Positions 23,060 to 36,673 of a stretch of 64,000 nucleotides of DNA are shown here, piece by piece. This DNA comes from Phorcus lineatus. Its lineage: Eukaryota > Mollusca > Gastropoda > Trochida > Trochidae. Location: the NCBI GenBank assembly GCA_921293015.1, contig OV121081.1, positions 55,515,877 through 55,579,876 of the forward strand, read 5' to 3'. The notes under the pieces are model-generated. The model was given only the letters and a program-made list of their open reading frames with translations, did not search any database and was not told where the DNA came from. Position 1 is the first letter of the stretch; each line of letters opens with the position of its first letter. Both the position numbers and the translations under genes were made by a program.

Positions 23060-24740
23060 CAAAAAACATAATGACAAATACTGTGTACATCTAGACTATA
23101 TGACGTTTATACTAAATGCTTTTATTGAACTTCAAAGTGTAAGCACTTGCTTTTTGTGCTACAAGGTCGTGACGCCTCTGTCTTGTCGAAATAGAAGGAG
23201 ATAAAGTTTTATTAGAAGAGAGTGGTTCTAAAGAGAAGAAGAAAGTGATATGGGCCCTCTGATGTATCTCAGTCATCTGAAATATCAGGATCAGAAGATG
23301 AAAGATTGGATGACGATGGCAACATAAGTATTTTTAAAGCCAAAGACGACATTTTGTGGTCTGATTTGTGTATGGTAAGAACGAGTTCTGGGAAAGTGAA
23401 AACAGAGAAACTTGACCATATTGAATAGATTTAGACAATGTTTTAGTAACAACAAAATGCGAATAACATGCACTGCCACTTTTCACGGCATGCCCCTCAC
23501 AAACCTTGTTTGATGGAGACTTGCTGCCTTTCCTCGCATAAGTTGCCTCTAGTTCCCTGGGAAAATTTGTTCCCTATCACGATCCACCACCTCCTGGATA
23601 AAGTGAACGCCTGTCAGGGACGTGCCCTTGTAGTGTTACCAAACACAGCTAACAGTTTTGGCTTTGGTGTTAAACCCATATGATAATAAATATAAAAATA
23701 TTTTATCGTGGTAGGAAATAAAATACACTTTTAAGCTTTGGAATAATTTTGAACCCCATAGCACATTTCCAATGTAAAAAAGCCATAAGACTGACAGACA
23801 CCATTTTGTAGAAGTTATCAAACACATGAGTTCGCTAACATATCTCAAATCTCATACATTGTCATCTGCAGTAACTTGCACGGATTCTTGTTTGGGAAAC
23901 AAGTTTTAAAAAGACTGATTTCTACATTTAAAAAACCTTCTAAGACCTGCTTTTGCTTTTTCTCTTTTTAGCTAAGTGTTTTTTAAGTTCCATCCATAAC
24001 GTAAAGCAAAGACGATTACAAGGGCTTTCTTCTTTCGTATCTTTTCCAGAAAGCATTGATGCTATGAATATCTCATTTAAAAAATGATAAAGGCATGGCA
24101 GGGTTGATTTTTGTCGATTGGACAACCTTATTCAGGGCTATATATATATATGTTATTATGCTGAGTGCAATACAAAAAAAGCTCAGTTTAATGTATGTAA
24201 CACAAATAATAGAATTGTATTTTAGCACATGATACTTTCAACGTCAAAGCTGGCCCTAGTGTGGTCTGGGGTTCCTATTTCTAGCTGCAACCAAAGTTCT
24301 TAAGAACTTCTGTGGTTTCAAAAGGTTTGAGCTAACATTTTGCAATATAGAGGTAAAATGGGTAAAACCTATAAAACCTACTTGTATTTCTTCCAAATGT
24401 TGAAGATGATCAAATGTTTATGTAAGATACCTTGACCAATGAGTTTTTAGACTGTAATTGTGGCCACAGCCAAATCCGTAATAAACGGATCGGATCAGCA
24501 GAGCTGTTTTGTGTTAGAGATAATTAGAGATAATAAAAAGTGGAATACATTAATGAGCTGCAGAGCCAATGGCTTCATTGTGAAACCATGAAGGAAACTG
24601 AAGAACGGTGACGGCAGTCTGTATCTACGTTGAAATCCTTATATTACATGAACAAGTTGCCGATCCGGTGCACGCCGGTCACATGGTTTCCGCTTTAGGA
24701 ATCAAGCATACCAAGGACTCTCATGATTATCTCCCCTTCT
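23060..24740. other. Intergenic DNA upstream of XRCC5, no gene recognised
   Basis: A short Ser/Asp/Glu-rich open stretch (SDVSQSSEISGSEDERLDDD) is at about 23260-23330. It could be a relic of a transposase N-terminus. Nothing else coding is convincing. The last 150 bases before the XRCC5 ATG probably hold its promoter and 5' UTR, but no core element is certain. Confidence 0.4.
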
Positions 24741-24751
24741 TTGTGTTTACT

Positions 24752-27700
24752 ATGGCGGCAAATAAGGTAAGAATGCAAGCAAAACTTATTTACAAACAGT
24801 ATGTGGTAATGTAATTTACAAGTAATGACAGCTATATTTTGCATTATAGTAACATATCTCCCTTCGTTTTATCTTATTGCCGAGAGCATTATTAAATATT
24901 TGGAAGTTTTAGAGAGGTTATGAAATACTTGGTGTGATTGTTTCAATGACTGGTTGAAATTTCACAAATATGATAGTATTTCAAAGATACAAGTGAAAGA
25001 AAACAATGCAACACGTCAATCGATCAATAGCGAATTTTTTTTTATCCGTTTAGAAACAGTATGCAAAATACTAACAGTATACAAGACCTGTTGTCACCCG
25101 GGAATATCAAAATACTTAACTCATTAACGCCGAGAGCCGCGTATATGCGTCAAAATAATGAGATCCTCACAGCGAGAGCCGCATATAAGCGTCCGTTAAT
25201 TAGCAGTTTCTCACAGCGAGAGACGCCTATGTGCGTAAATAGAAAGCATCTCTTATTCAGCGAGAGACGCCTATGTGCGTCCGTCGTATAGTATAACAAT
25301 GAACTTATTTTAAAATCAGTTTAGCATCCGTAAGTGTAGATAACAGTTTCGTAAATAAGATGCTATCCTCAGGAAAGCAATAAGAAATGAAAATCGTTGC
25401 TCTTTGTGCAAAAATATGCTACTTTTTGTAAATGAAAAGCTTTCTGCATATGTTGGTCTTGGAAGGGAAAAATAAACACTTTGATAAAAAGGTTTATTAA
25501 ATCAAATGAAACGATTGTAGTCTTTGTGAGGTTACCAATTTTGAAACATTGTCAGATACATTTTATTTGTTAAACGCATTGAATTCATATATCTAAGACG
25601 AAACGAGAGGAAGCGTTATTATAAACACTTATGTACATGTGTTCATAAATCATTTGATAAGAATTTGGGGCTATTGAAAGTTACACTTTGATTTTAACTT
25701 TACTTCTTGAATGCATCAATGTCCTGTAACAATAATAGTTTTAGCACGCACGTGGGTTTTTTTAACTTCTACAATATCCTTCATAGATCCACGACCCTGT
25801 CTGACATTGAATGGATACATGCACATGTTAAATTATTAGAGTTGACAACGTCCCAACAGAATAAATCACTTGGTCAATATTAATAATCATTACATTCGTT
25901 AATGTTACGTGCTTTCTCTTAAATCGGGATATCATCTCTATAAATCCTTAATTATAATTCAGATAGTTGAAATACCGACACACCGTATCTACTCAACATG
26001 ATGTCTAGATATGCAGTATTTGTATTTACAAATGAAAATGCATATAAATCAACGTATGTGAAAATACTCTTTGAGCATGTTTATGAATTGAAATCGGAAA
26101 AACCGCAAAATATCAACTCAAAGGTGAAATATCACATGTTATATTCCTGTAAAGTATCAATATCCAGCACCTGCATCTATCTTCACGAAACTATAAAACA
26201 ATCAAGACTTTATGGCACAAGGCTAGACAGTGTCCGGTCAACTATGGCCCTCAAAGGCCCCCGCGAAGAGATGGGTTCTTTGAGCTAATTGGTCTCGCGA
26301 CAGCGAGGAGTGTCTGTGGTCAGTGGCCCAGGCGTTGAGCCGTGAAGCTGTCTCGGCGTTAATGAGTTAATCTTCCTCTATAACTTAGTGAAGATTTTGT
26401 TACACAATGTATAATGACTCCGATATTGATAGCTTATAGCTGATTGGACTGTGCAATTTTCAGCCTGTGTCAGTTGTTATTTGAAATTAAACATAAGCAG
26501 CAGAAAAACACCATGTAACATCATTATCAGACTCTAAGATTGAAATCTCTATTTATTCATTGTTATTCATCTTCCAGGAAGCTATAGCCATCGTGCTAGA
26601 TGTTGGTCCATCCATGGACCAGGCTCCTCCTGGGGAGGTGTCCTCGCTACAGACATCCATTGACGCCATTACTATGATCCTACAAAGGAAGGTAGGTCAT
26701 GACATTGTCTTCAATGCTATTTTTGATAAGATTCTATATCATCACTGAAGACTCTTTCACTTAAATAATAATGAGGATTCCAACATTTTTATTCCCTTTT
26801 TATGAACATATATGAGTGTTGTCATTGGCTCCAAGATAATTCAGCATTCATAAGATAGATGACTTCTTTTGTGCATCAGATGTTTTCTGAGTCGAAGGAC
26901 GAGGTTGCTTTGATCCTGTTCGGCACCGACGGCACAGACAATCCTCTCTCGGACGGCACTAGCTATGAAAACATAACAGTAGCACGACCATTAGGGGTCG
27001 CAGATTTTGATCTTCTACAGCAGGTCAAAAATGACATCCAGCCATCAGACACGTCTGCAGATTGTATCCTTTGTGGATTTTTACAAGAGTTTTACACCAA
27101 AAGGTTTTTGATGTTGTAGTGTTTAAGGTATACTAAAAATGTATTTACAATAAAATTTACAAAACCTGTTGTTTAATCCCTGTTTCCTTCTGCATAAAAA
27201 TATATTTCTATTAAAAATGATCTTTTGATCTGAATTCTTTAATGTGAAAAATGTCATTCAAAATCTAAAAATAAAAAAAGGAAACGAAGGTTGGAATGTG
27301 TTCCTTATCTAAAGGAAGTTCTTGATGCAATCGTTGTGGCCATGGATCACCTGGTACAAGGAATACAGTAAGCCCTTTTTATGATATTATTTATTTAAAC
27401 ATTTAGTGTTAATGTGAAATCAAAATAGAAAAGTCATTCAAAGAAAAACAAGAATTTGTAAACTTTAGCAAATATACACTTACATAATTGATTTTGATAC
27501 ATTGTTCCATCTTCTAGTATCATATAATATAAGTCCTGTTAAACATCAGAAATAAAAAAAACCTTAATCTTTATTTTCAGGGGTAAAAAAGGTTTTGCTT
27601 CAAAGCGGATCATCCTGCTGTCGGACCTGGGTGGTGGATTCGGAGACGACCAGCTTGATACAATAGTGGGAGCCATGCACAACTCTGGCACTGAGATCAA

Positions 27701-30700
27701 TGTCATGTATGTCTCAATGTCAAACTGTTCATTGTATCAGGGATCACACAGGAGGGAAAACCTCAATTTGCCCTACAATAGTTTCTCAATGTTTTAGATG
27801 ATAAGGATAACACTTAAGTTTTGTGCATTTGGGTTAATCCTGTGTCTTTTATTAGCCAGTAGGTTTGTCTCTCTCTCTATATTAAAGTCACCAATTGTCC
27901 CTTTAATGTTTCAAGAGGTGTTCTTAGTCTTTTACACATCTTGCTCTTACAGCCAGTTTCCACTGAACAATATATAGTTACAACTTACTGCTAACCGCCA
28001 AAAAATATTGTAAAATCTTTTACTATTTATAAACTGTCGGTGCTACATTTCAGTGTATTCATTTCACTTGAAGAGTGGATAAAGCTACAATTGCAGTTCA
28101 AGTGACAACCTACAAGTCATAGCTGTGAATTGTACCATAAATATACATAATAACAATTACTCATATAAATTCTCCCTGCAGCGGTCCGGACCTTGATGAC
28201 GATGATGAGGAAGTCGGGGGAGGGGATGGGCCGGGCCCCTCGGTGAATGGACATCGCAAAGAGCGCACGCCCCAGCAGCGGGCGGGTGAGGCCATGATCA
28301 AACACATCATTGACCAGGTCAACGGGGAGTGCTACTCATTCAGGTGATAATACCTCTTTCAGCAATTACTCTAAAACATTTTAAAAAATAGCATTCATGA
28401 TTCATGGTAAATGGGAAATGTTAACAAAATAAAATCCAAACCTTAAACGTAATGTTATTGAACCATTAAAATGTAATTGACCTATTTAGTGCCATGACGT
28501 TCAAATGCGTGATATAAATGGGTATGGTTGACGGGGTGGTTGTAATTAGGATACCCTTTTAAGGTATCTGCAAGTGATGTAAGAATGATATAAAGTGTTT
28601 TTTGACACCCATGTTGATAAAGCACTGGTTTGTTCTCTATTGAATATATGTACTCCCTACCTGAACCAAGGTAACAACAATATTTTCTATATAAATGTGG
28701 CTTATTTGAGTTACAGCATGTTTTCTTGAATCTCTTATGTTGTAGTGAGGCTTTGCCAGCTCTCAGTTACTTCCAGGCACGGCAGGTGCGTCCAACAGCA
28801 TGGAAATGTAATATGGAGATCGGGCCAGACCTCAAGATTCCCATCAACCTCTATGCAAAGGTACTGTATCTTTCTTTACAAAGAGTTGTTAATCTTAAAA
28901 TTAGCCAAATCTACACTTAAATGCAGCTTTAGTCAGGAAGCTAATGAAGCAAAATGCATTTATTCCCTATCCTGAGTTGTGAACTATTGAAACTTTACAC
29001 TCAGACTGGTTGGTCATTTATTGCTTCAAGAGCACAAGTAATAAGAAAATATGCAGCAAGGTTTGAATTCGGTATAGCAACTGTGATGCATGCTATGTTA
29101 TTGGTGTGTAGCTGAAGGACTTCAAGCTGAAGCAGAGCTGGAAGAAGGTGTACGCGAAGGACCCGGACCTGCAGGTTGGGAACCTTCGCACCTTCCACAT
29201 GAACGACGAAGAGGAGACAGAGGTGGAGAGAGAAGACATCGTCGACGGTTGGTAACTCTAGTCAATATTTTCTGTTCAGAGGGCTTCTCATTCTCTTCTA
29301 ATTATGTTTGAAGTCTGATTCAAGTCCACTGAGGAAAAAATGTATTTCAATATCGTCTATTGAAATGTACTTTATATATACGTACAACTACTTCTCACTG
29401 AACCTTACATCAGCATGTCAAAGAATAGAGTTACACTTAGGATTCAGTCATATATGTAATCTGCAGTTATAATTATACACAATTTGCTAAAATCTCCATA
29501 AGTGTTTGTAAAGCTAACCATGTTTTGCAGGCTACAGATATGGAAACACGCTGGTGCCTATGTCAGCTGATGACAAAGATAACATGAAGTACAGAGCAGA
29601 GAAGTGTCTCAAGGTCCTTGGTTTCACCAAGAGTGAACATGTCAGTATTACTTCAACAGTTTTTTTGTTTTAATCATTGAATTGGTGTGCTTGTGTGAAT
29701 TTATTGAAATGTTCATGTTTTGACATAGAAATCATTGGTGGTATGTTTTTATCAATTTTAAGTATAGTACAAAAAGCCTAAATTCTAGCCCTGGGACAAT
29801 ACATCCATGGTACGTTGTTGATATCAGATCTTAGAGAATAGTCATTGCAGTAGTAAATTGTCATGTGTGATGAGATTTGAAATTATTTCTGCGCAGGTTA
29901 AGCGGCACCATTTTTTGGGAGACGGAACCAGTGTTGTGATAGCAGAGAAAGGAGATGAGGTAAGGAGACAAGGAACATCTCATAAACAATAAATAGTGTC
30001 TTATGGCACTTGTACATGTCATTACACCATATATATATGGTGTAATGACATGTACAAGTGACAGTTTTACTATCTAACCCTTTCCATTTGATTATGTTCT
30101 TCTATTGTCATGTTCACATTGTAACGGAACTAGACATTTCTTTTGCTTACTTTGTCCTCACTTTGCCTAATATGAATGAAACAAGTAGTAGAGAAAATAA
30201 ATTTTAAAGGGAATAACCTTCAAAAAAACCCTCCCACTCTGAGGCAAAACAAAATTCATAATTCATTTGCTCTAATCCCTTGTATATGAAATATAACAAG
30301 CATTAAATGAACTCATAAATCATGATCTTTAGACATCAACATTTGGCGCATATATTTCATTTTCACTTAAAAATCAGGGAGTATTGTTTATATTTCGCGC
30401 AGGCAGCTGGTGTGGCGTTGTCGGCTCTAATCAATGCGCTATACGAGACCAACAGTGTGATGATCGCCAGGAGAGTCTACTCTGCCGCAAGTGGACCAAA
30501 GCTAGGAGTTCTCTGGCCCCACATCAAGGCAAACTATGAGGTAAGAAAACGAAACTGGGGCGGGAAGAAACAGATGGTTTTAATGAGAGGAACCAGGTAC
30601 CCACTCATACAGAGACTTTGGTTTTCATACTCGATTGATTTTTAATTGAATGGAATGGTATGCCAGTACATTAAGAGAGAGTATTTGCTTAGTAAAAATA

Positions 30701-33700
30701 CTTCAAAGATAGATTTTACATGAAATAAGAAAATAGAAACTTTTATATATAATCTTTTTCTGCAGTGTTTGTTTTGGGTCGAGCTTCCATTTGCCGAGGA
30801 CGTGAGACAATTCACATTTGGTAGTCTCCCTTTGAAGGGAGACGCAGAGACCAACAAGAAATATAAACCATCAGGTATGTCCTGTGTACTTTGATAGATA
30901 ACACCTCTTCTCTTCAATTGTTGAAAATTGTTAACCTATTACTCACTTGCTCAATTGTTGAAATATTAGTTGAATAGTTCCCTGGTAAATAAGTTCATCA
31001 TTCATCATTAATACCAGGAAAATGAGTTTAAAATTGAAAAAAAGGATACGAGCTTTATGAAGAAGACGATGAATTGAGCTGATTACAAATTTGTAATTCT
31101 TGAAATGGAGCCATATCTAGAGTAAATATTTGTCCCAATCATTTTCACAGGTTGAAATTGAATGGTTTCCTGTCTGGTTAAATATATATAAATTGTCAGT
31201 AAGGCTCCTCTAAGTGAAATTTTCACTTTGTCTTCCATCACATCTCTGAATTTCTGTCTTATCATGGACAAATAAGATCAAAGAAAAGCAAAAATGAATA
31301 CAGAATTACTTTTCAACCTTTGACAGATTATTAGAATCTACAGAATACCTCTTAAACAGTGTATTCAATGACTATGAAGTTTTATCCTGTTATTTACACA
31401 AACAACCACATTGATGCAACTTTTTGACTTGTTGAAAAACTTGAAAAGTTTCATTCACATTCATGATATCATTTCAAAATAATTTTGGGATTGTGCATGT
31501 TGCAGATGAACAGCTCAAAGCCATGGACAACCTGATCACATCTATGGATCTAACTCAAGTCGAAGAGTAAGGGTATACTTCATTAATTAATGATAAATTA
31601 AACTCTTACGATGTGATTCCTTGAAAGGTGATCTCATTCGTATATTATGTTTTCTTGATTATTTCAATATGCTTTCATTGTTGGTTATTTAGAAAAAATT
31701 TAACTTTGTTTCTGGGATACAATTTTGAAGCATGTTCAAATTTATGTGTGATCATTTGAATATTCTATTCCCTCTGATAATCGTTTGTTGCAGAGATGAA
31801 GATGAAGAGAAGAGTGAAGTGTTGAAGCCAAAGCTAACATTTAACCCATATTTCCAACGAGTTTATCAGGTTGCTATTATTCATTTGCTTGTCAGTATTC
31901 ATAGGTGTCAAAGTTAATGCATATGCTGGTGCATTGTCAATATTGCAATGAAGGTATTTCTTCATCATTGGACTTCAAGCTGTAATCCCTGGATAAGAAT
32001 AGCAGATGATATGACCTACGTTATGGGGCACAGTTAATCCGTGATTTGTTGTTTTATTTATGAGTAAAATTTTTAAAAATCCAAAATATACTTCTATTGG
32101 TCAAAAAAATATTTAGTTAAAATTACAGAAATTTTCTTAGAATATTGGAATTTATGAAAAGTTCGAGATTTTTTATAGAAAGTTCATAGATTTATGTTTA
32201 CTTTTTTAAGATGATATATATAATGATTTGAGGCAGTGATCTTATTTTCATTTAATCCAATCATTTATATATATGTCTGATATGTTTTTATAGTGTTTAC
32301 AACACCGTGCAGGAAACACAGACGAAGGACTGCCAGAGTTATCTCCCATCATTGCAAGTTATCTGAAACCACCTCAAGAAGTACTGACTAAATGTGAAGA
32401 AAAACTAGAGAAGTTAAATAAAGTCTTTAAACTTGAGGTAGTTGCAAAGAAAAAAGAAGAACAAACTGGAGAAAATATGTTCAAAGACAAGTAAGTAGTT
32501 CTAGATTTACGTTCAACATCAACAATCTCCAAGATGAACTTTGCAATTACTTTGCAGGATGTCATCTTTAATCAGGCAGCAATGTTAAAATACAACACAA
32601 CATATTGAACCACTTGAGAAGAATAAATGTTACCAGTTTTAATCTTGCGTCACAAGGAAGCTACTATATATAGGATTGCTTGTCGCTCTTAAGACGTTCT
32701 AGGGGAAATTTATGGACGTTTTTCACCTCATGCTCCTTAAAATCTTGAGAAATGGTATAGTATACTTTCTGGCATTGCAATGGATCCTCTCTGTTCAGAA
32801 CTTACCTATATATATACTTGACTTATATCCTTGGAAGTACGTTGAGATTACAAATGGTGTGTTCCACTTACTGAAATGGTAAAGCAACTAAAATGTTTAT
32901 TGCTGTTGAAGGGAGGACGAGGCAGGTCCCGCCCCCAAGAGGCAGAAGATGGACGACAGTCTGGAGGGAGGCATGGAAGACATCACAAGGGCAAAGGTCA
33001 CAGAGGTGAGGTCAAGGTCACAAAGAAAATGTCTCTGACCGGTTCTACATTGATATAATGTCAAAGGCGTAGGAACCAGGGGGATAAAATATGGAGGGGC
33101 ACTGCCCCCCCCCCAGGTTTTTACATTTTGAAAATTAATTTTAAGCACTATAATTGAGATGAAGACATGTTTTAATTCTCTTAATTAAAATAAAAAAATT
33201 ACGTGTTTAATTCCTTTAATGATAGAATCCATATTTTAAATTTCTTGTCACTCAAAAGCGAAAGTAGAGGTTGCATTCCCAGCAGCCCATTAACGATGAC
33301 TAACTTTGATTAAATGTTTAAAAAGAGCAAAGCTTTCTGTCATGATACTGCACTACGTTTCTCCCCCCCTCCCCCCAAGTTTTGAAGTGTTCCTATGCCA
33401 GGCTGCTTTTCTTTTTGCAAGGCTAGTGCGTCCCTTGATGTCTTGTTACTGTATTCAGGGATAGGATCTGTTGCCCTTCGGTAACTTTAACTTACTAAGT
33501 AGTCTTTGAGGAATTTCAAAGATAGCAGTGCTGATTATTGCTTAAATGACCCTGGGTTTACGTGAAATTCTATGCTAAGCAATTGGTGTCTCAAAATTAG
33601 TGTTAACTCTTAATGTGAACCATAGTAACATCTTCCTTGATTCTTTCTTCAATGGTGAACTAGAGGTTTATTCTCTTGATGCTTCATGATGATTGGTTGA

Positions 33701-36108
33701 AATCTGTACTAAGTTAATATTGATTTACTATGTTTGAAGGAAATAGTAAAGAAGGCATGTCTAATTTATGACTAATTATTTCAGTTAGAACTTACTGTAA
33801 CTCAAATTGCATCAGCTAAATGGTTGGATATTAAGCAAGTTGTGAATTGATTCCTTAAGCTCTTGTTAAGTCATGATGTATAGAACACAAAAGGAAAATG
33901 TCATCGTTTAACATGAACACAATAAATATAATTGAAGGCAGACATATCCAAATCTGTTCTCAGGTTGGCACAGTTACTCCAATTGAAGATTTCAAAGACC
34001 TTATAAGCAGAAAAGATGAAGATCTATTTGAAGAAGGTAAGCTATTGTATTGAAAGATTAATGACCATTCTCTGAATCATGTTTTTCTAAAACAGAATGA
34101 AAAGACGTAACTTATCTCCTTAATTTCAGGAATTACAAGTGAGATATTGAATGTTGAATTTGATAATAATTCTCTCAACTATTATCAGATGAATTTAAAT
34201 AAAAAGACATGATTAAGGTTAGCCTATCTAAAAGATTAAAGTAAGACTCAAAGTTGATTCAGCTGCAAACTGTTTCAGCATGTAAACAGATGCAGAAGCG
34301 TATCCAACAGATTGTTGGGGATTCATTTGGAACCCAGTTCTACAGCAAGGCTATGGACTGTCTCAAGGCTCTACGACAAGAGTGTATCAAGGTATGGTTT
34401 AACTGCTGTTTGCAACTGCATCCAAACTTGATTGAATTTAAGATGAAACTTTATACGTGTTTCTATAAGTATCTTTTGCTGTTTAAAAATATTTGAGAAA
34501 ATATTCTTTTTGATTTCATATTATCAAGTTACATGCAGTTGTGCAATTTCTTAGGATCTACTTCTGAAGCAGAAACTGAAAACTAGTCACTTTTGCGACA
34601 TTTGTACACATACTGGAAGAATTTTAGAAGTGTCATTGAAAAAACAGATATTCTTGAAAACAAGTTTGCATGTGACCCAACACAAATTTGGGATTTTTTC
34701 TTGTGATGTTCTCATAATATTCTTTGTCATCATATTTGGACCATTTTTGATATAAATGACTGTGTTTTGCAATATTATGAAATAGCTCTATTTACTTTAA
34801 AAAATTGTTTATGAAAGGTCAAGTTGTTTAACCATGTAATATTATCTCTAAATCACTTGATAGCATTATTAATCAATTTGAAAGTTATTTGACAATGTAA
34901 TCACTGAAGCAAAAACAATTTTTTTTAACAGAAACAAGAAGCTGGAATATACAACACATTCATTGGCTCTTACAAGGACACTTTGATTGGCAAAGGAAGG
35001 AGAGACTTTTGGGAAAAAATAGTGTTGGGTAAGTGCTCCATTTGTCACAGTGTTGTTCCTAGGTGATAAGATCCACGGGTCATTTTGGCAAATTCTAAAA
35101 GTTTGGGCCCCTAGCAATGCATTCTCTCCCAACAGAGGTAGCTCTGTCATAAATTCTTATACAACCTCTGTCATAAAACAAACGTTTCTTGGTCTGGGAA
35201 TGTTGAAACCTGATTGGATGCAATCAAAGATAGCTGTGCAATCAGCATTGCCTTTCAGGTAATTTCCGTAATCTTTCCAAAAGCTTGTACCTTGCAATTT
35301 GACTCTTCCTTGCAGAACACATATGCCTCATTTAGCAACTGCATAGGCCTATTTGACAACAAATATGTTATTCATGCATTCAGTGTTTATTGGCTGAAAT
35401 AATGGAAGGTCGTTTAAGTTGCAATATTTTGCCGCTAGAGTAAACTACCGCTAGAGTAAACTACCGGAAGCTTGAGAGCTCTTATTATTAAAGTGGTTGT
35501 TACGGAGATACCTCAGTGGGGAGAGAATGTAAGCAATGGTGAAGGTATGTTTCTGCTCAACATTTAAGGAACACAAACTAAAAGGGTAGGCAAGTCTCCC
35601 TAGGACTCCTCCAGGAGCAACATTGATTGTCGTATGACAAGGAGACCCATTGTGTTGTTGACTTAACCATCATATAGTATCAACATGTCACTTATTCAGG
35701 AAATGCTAAGATATGAGCACTTGTTTTGTAAACATGGTATTTAATACTAAATAGACTCTCATATGATGTCCTCTCATTATGTTTGTGCGTGTACAGAGAA
35801 GCAGGCCCTGATCACCAAACTGGAGTGTGAAGACAGCAAAGTAACCAGAGAAGAAGCAGAGAAGTTTGTTGAGGAAATTGAGAAAGATGAGCCAGCTCCC
35901 GTGGCAGATATGGAAACCACTGATGATCTTGTGAGCATCCTAAAAATTCAGTACTAGTTGTTTTTTTTGTGAAAGTACTTTAATGTAGACCTTTCGGGTA
36001 CGGTAGTCAGATATATCAAAGATGATCATTATTTAAAAAAAAAAATCTTTGTTTAAATGTGTTCATTGACAATATATACTTTAATTTCAGTTGGATCAAC
36101 TCGAGTAG
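24752..36108 (+). CDS. XRCC5: XRCC5, Ku80 subunit of the Ku DNA-end-binding heterodimer (complete, 21 exons)
   Basis: Ku80 pairs with Ku70 to form the ring that captures double-strand breaks in non-homologous end joining and recruits DNA-PKcs. Exons: 24752-24766, 26578-26691, 26880-27063, 27319-27367, 27581-27706, 28182-28343, 28746-28860, 29112-29247, 29531-29640, 29897-29959, 30403-30540, 30766-30874, 31506-31566, 31794-31869, 32294-32490, 32912-33005, 33964-34036, 34279-34391, 34932-35028, 35797-35930, 36091-36108. They sum to 2,184 nt, or 727 residues; human Ku80 has 732. Seen: vWA-type N-domain ([46 protein letters not shown]); core beta-barrel ([55 protein letters not shown]); arm ([15 protein letters not shown]); NLS-like APKRQKMDD near residue 560; C-terminal helical domain ([23 protein letters not shown]). 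The end DDLLDQLE matches the vertebrate DNA-PKcs-binding tail (DDLLDMI). The start MAANK is in a good ATGGCGGC context. Confidence 0.97.
25116..26370. mobile_element. TTAA-flanked terminal-inverted-repeat element in XRCC5 intron 1 (piggyBac/Kolobok-like, non-autonomous)
   Basis: The left end TTAACTCATTAACGCCGAGA (25116-25135) is exactly complementary to the right end (26351-26370), including the TTAA that serves as target duplication in piggyBac and Kolobok elements. Left subterminal DNA has four copies of a gcgagagccgcgtatatgcgtc-like motif (25129, 25171, 25217, 25259). The only sizeable open frame (25998-26288, 96 codons) is not a recognised transposase. Confidence 0.75.
25129..25282. repeat. 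Four spaced copies of a 22-bp palindromic motif
   Basis: The motif (a/c)gcgagag(c/a)cgc(g/a/c)tat(a/g)(t/a)gcgt occurs at about 25129, 25171, 25217 and 25259, spaced 42-46 bp. Each contains a near-palindromic CGC-TATA-GCG core, plausible as transposase binding sites of the surrounding TTAA element. Confidence 0.75.
27064..27318 (+). other. U12-type GT-AG intron of XRCC5
   Basis: The intron begins GTATCCTTTG, the minor-spliceosome 5' consensus. It has TTCCTTATC (27301-27309), one mismatch from the TTCCTTRAY branch consensus, about 10 bases before the AG at 27317-27318. The acceptor is not preceded by a pyrimidine tract, as expected for U12 introns. The join gives [12 protein letters not shown], aligning with human ADFLDALIVSMD. 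Confidence 0.88.
30007..30060. repeat. Perfect 54-bp palindrome in XRCC5 intron 10
   Basis: The sequence from cacttgtacatgtcattacac to gtgtaatgacatgtacaagtg reads identically on both strands, with no loop and no mismatch, centred on ccatatatatatgg. It lies 47 bases past the donor of the exon ending at 29959. Confidence 0.95.
33064..33400. mobile_element. MITE-like element with ggcgtaggaac / gttcctatgcc ends in XRCC5 intron 16
   Basis: Ends read ggcgtaggaaccaggggg and ccccccaag...tgttcctatgcc, imperfect inverted repeats with G-rich and C-rich runs (gggggcactgccccccccccc) inside. The interior is AT-rich with no coding signal. Confidence 0.55.
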
Positions 36109-36673
36109 AAATGATATGGAATCTTCCAGCCTCGCCAGCAATGAATTATGTGGTGTCTGCTCAGGAACTACCAGTGTATACATCTGCACCAAAGATTCCA
36201 GCAATCTTTGAACAGTAGATGTGTCATTTGCTCTGAGATGTCTCTACAAGGAACAATGCGATATTGCAGCATGGAGATGTTTGATCTCATCATGGTCACT
36301 ACCCCCATGGAGAATTCCCTATCATCCCACGGCTTGTCTTTGTATCTCAAGTTCTGTCTTGCTTTCACCTCACAGCTGATCTGGGCTGGACTGCAGTGCC
36401 TTTACAGTGGTGGTTATCTCCCTTGCTAACTTTATGAAAGAAAGCAAAGCAGACACCAAGCAGATTTGGACAGTGCTTCTTTTGCAGTATTCTCAAGAAT
36501 TCGTTAGAAAACTTTTTCACTTCATTCACGAAATGTAAGCATTTCATTTAAGATCATTATCAAATTACCCATTATGTTTAGCAAGTTAGCATACTATGAT
36601 CATATGAAACATACTTTCATGTGTGCATAAATGTTTTTTCCTCAAACGAGAAAGCATTTTATAATTAACCATA

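Noticed and set aside
35100..35480. Possible relation between 13.1-13.4 kb and 35.2-35.45 kb (shared ctgat.ggatgc.atcaaaga and ttttgccgcta words)
   Set aside because: Only two short words match and the rest does not align by eye; too weak to call a repeat family.
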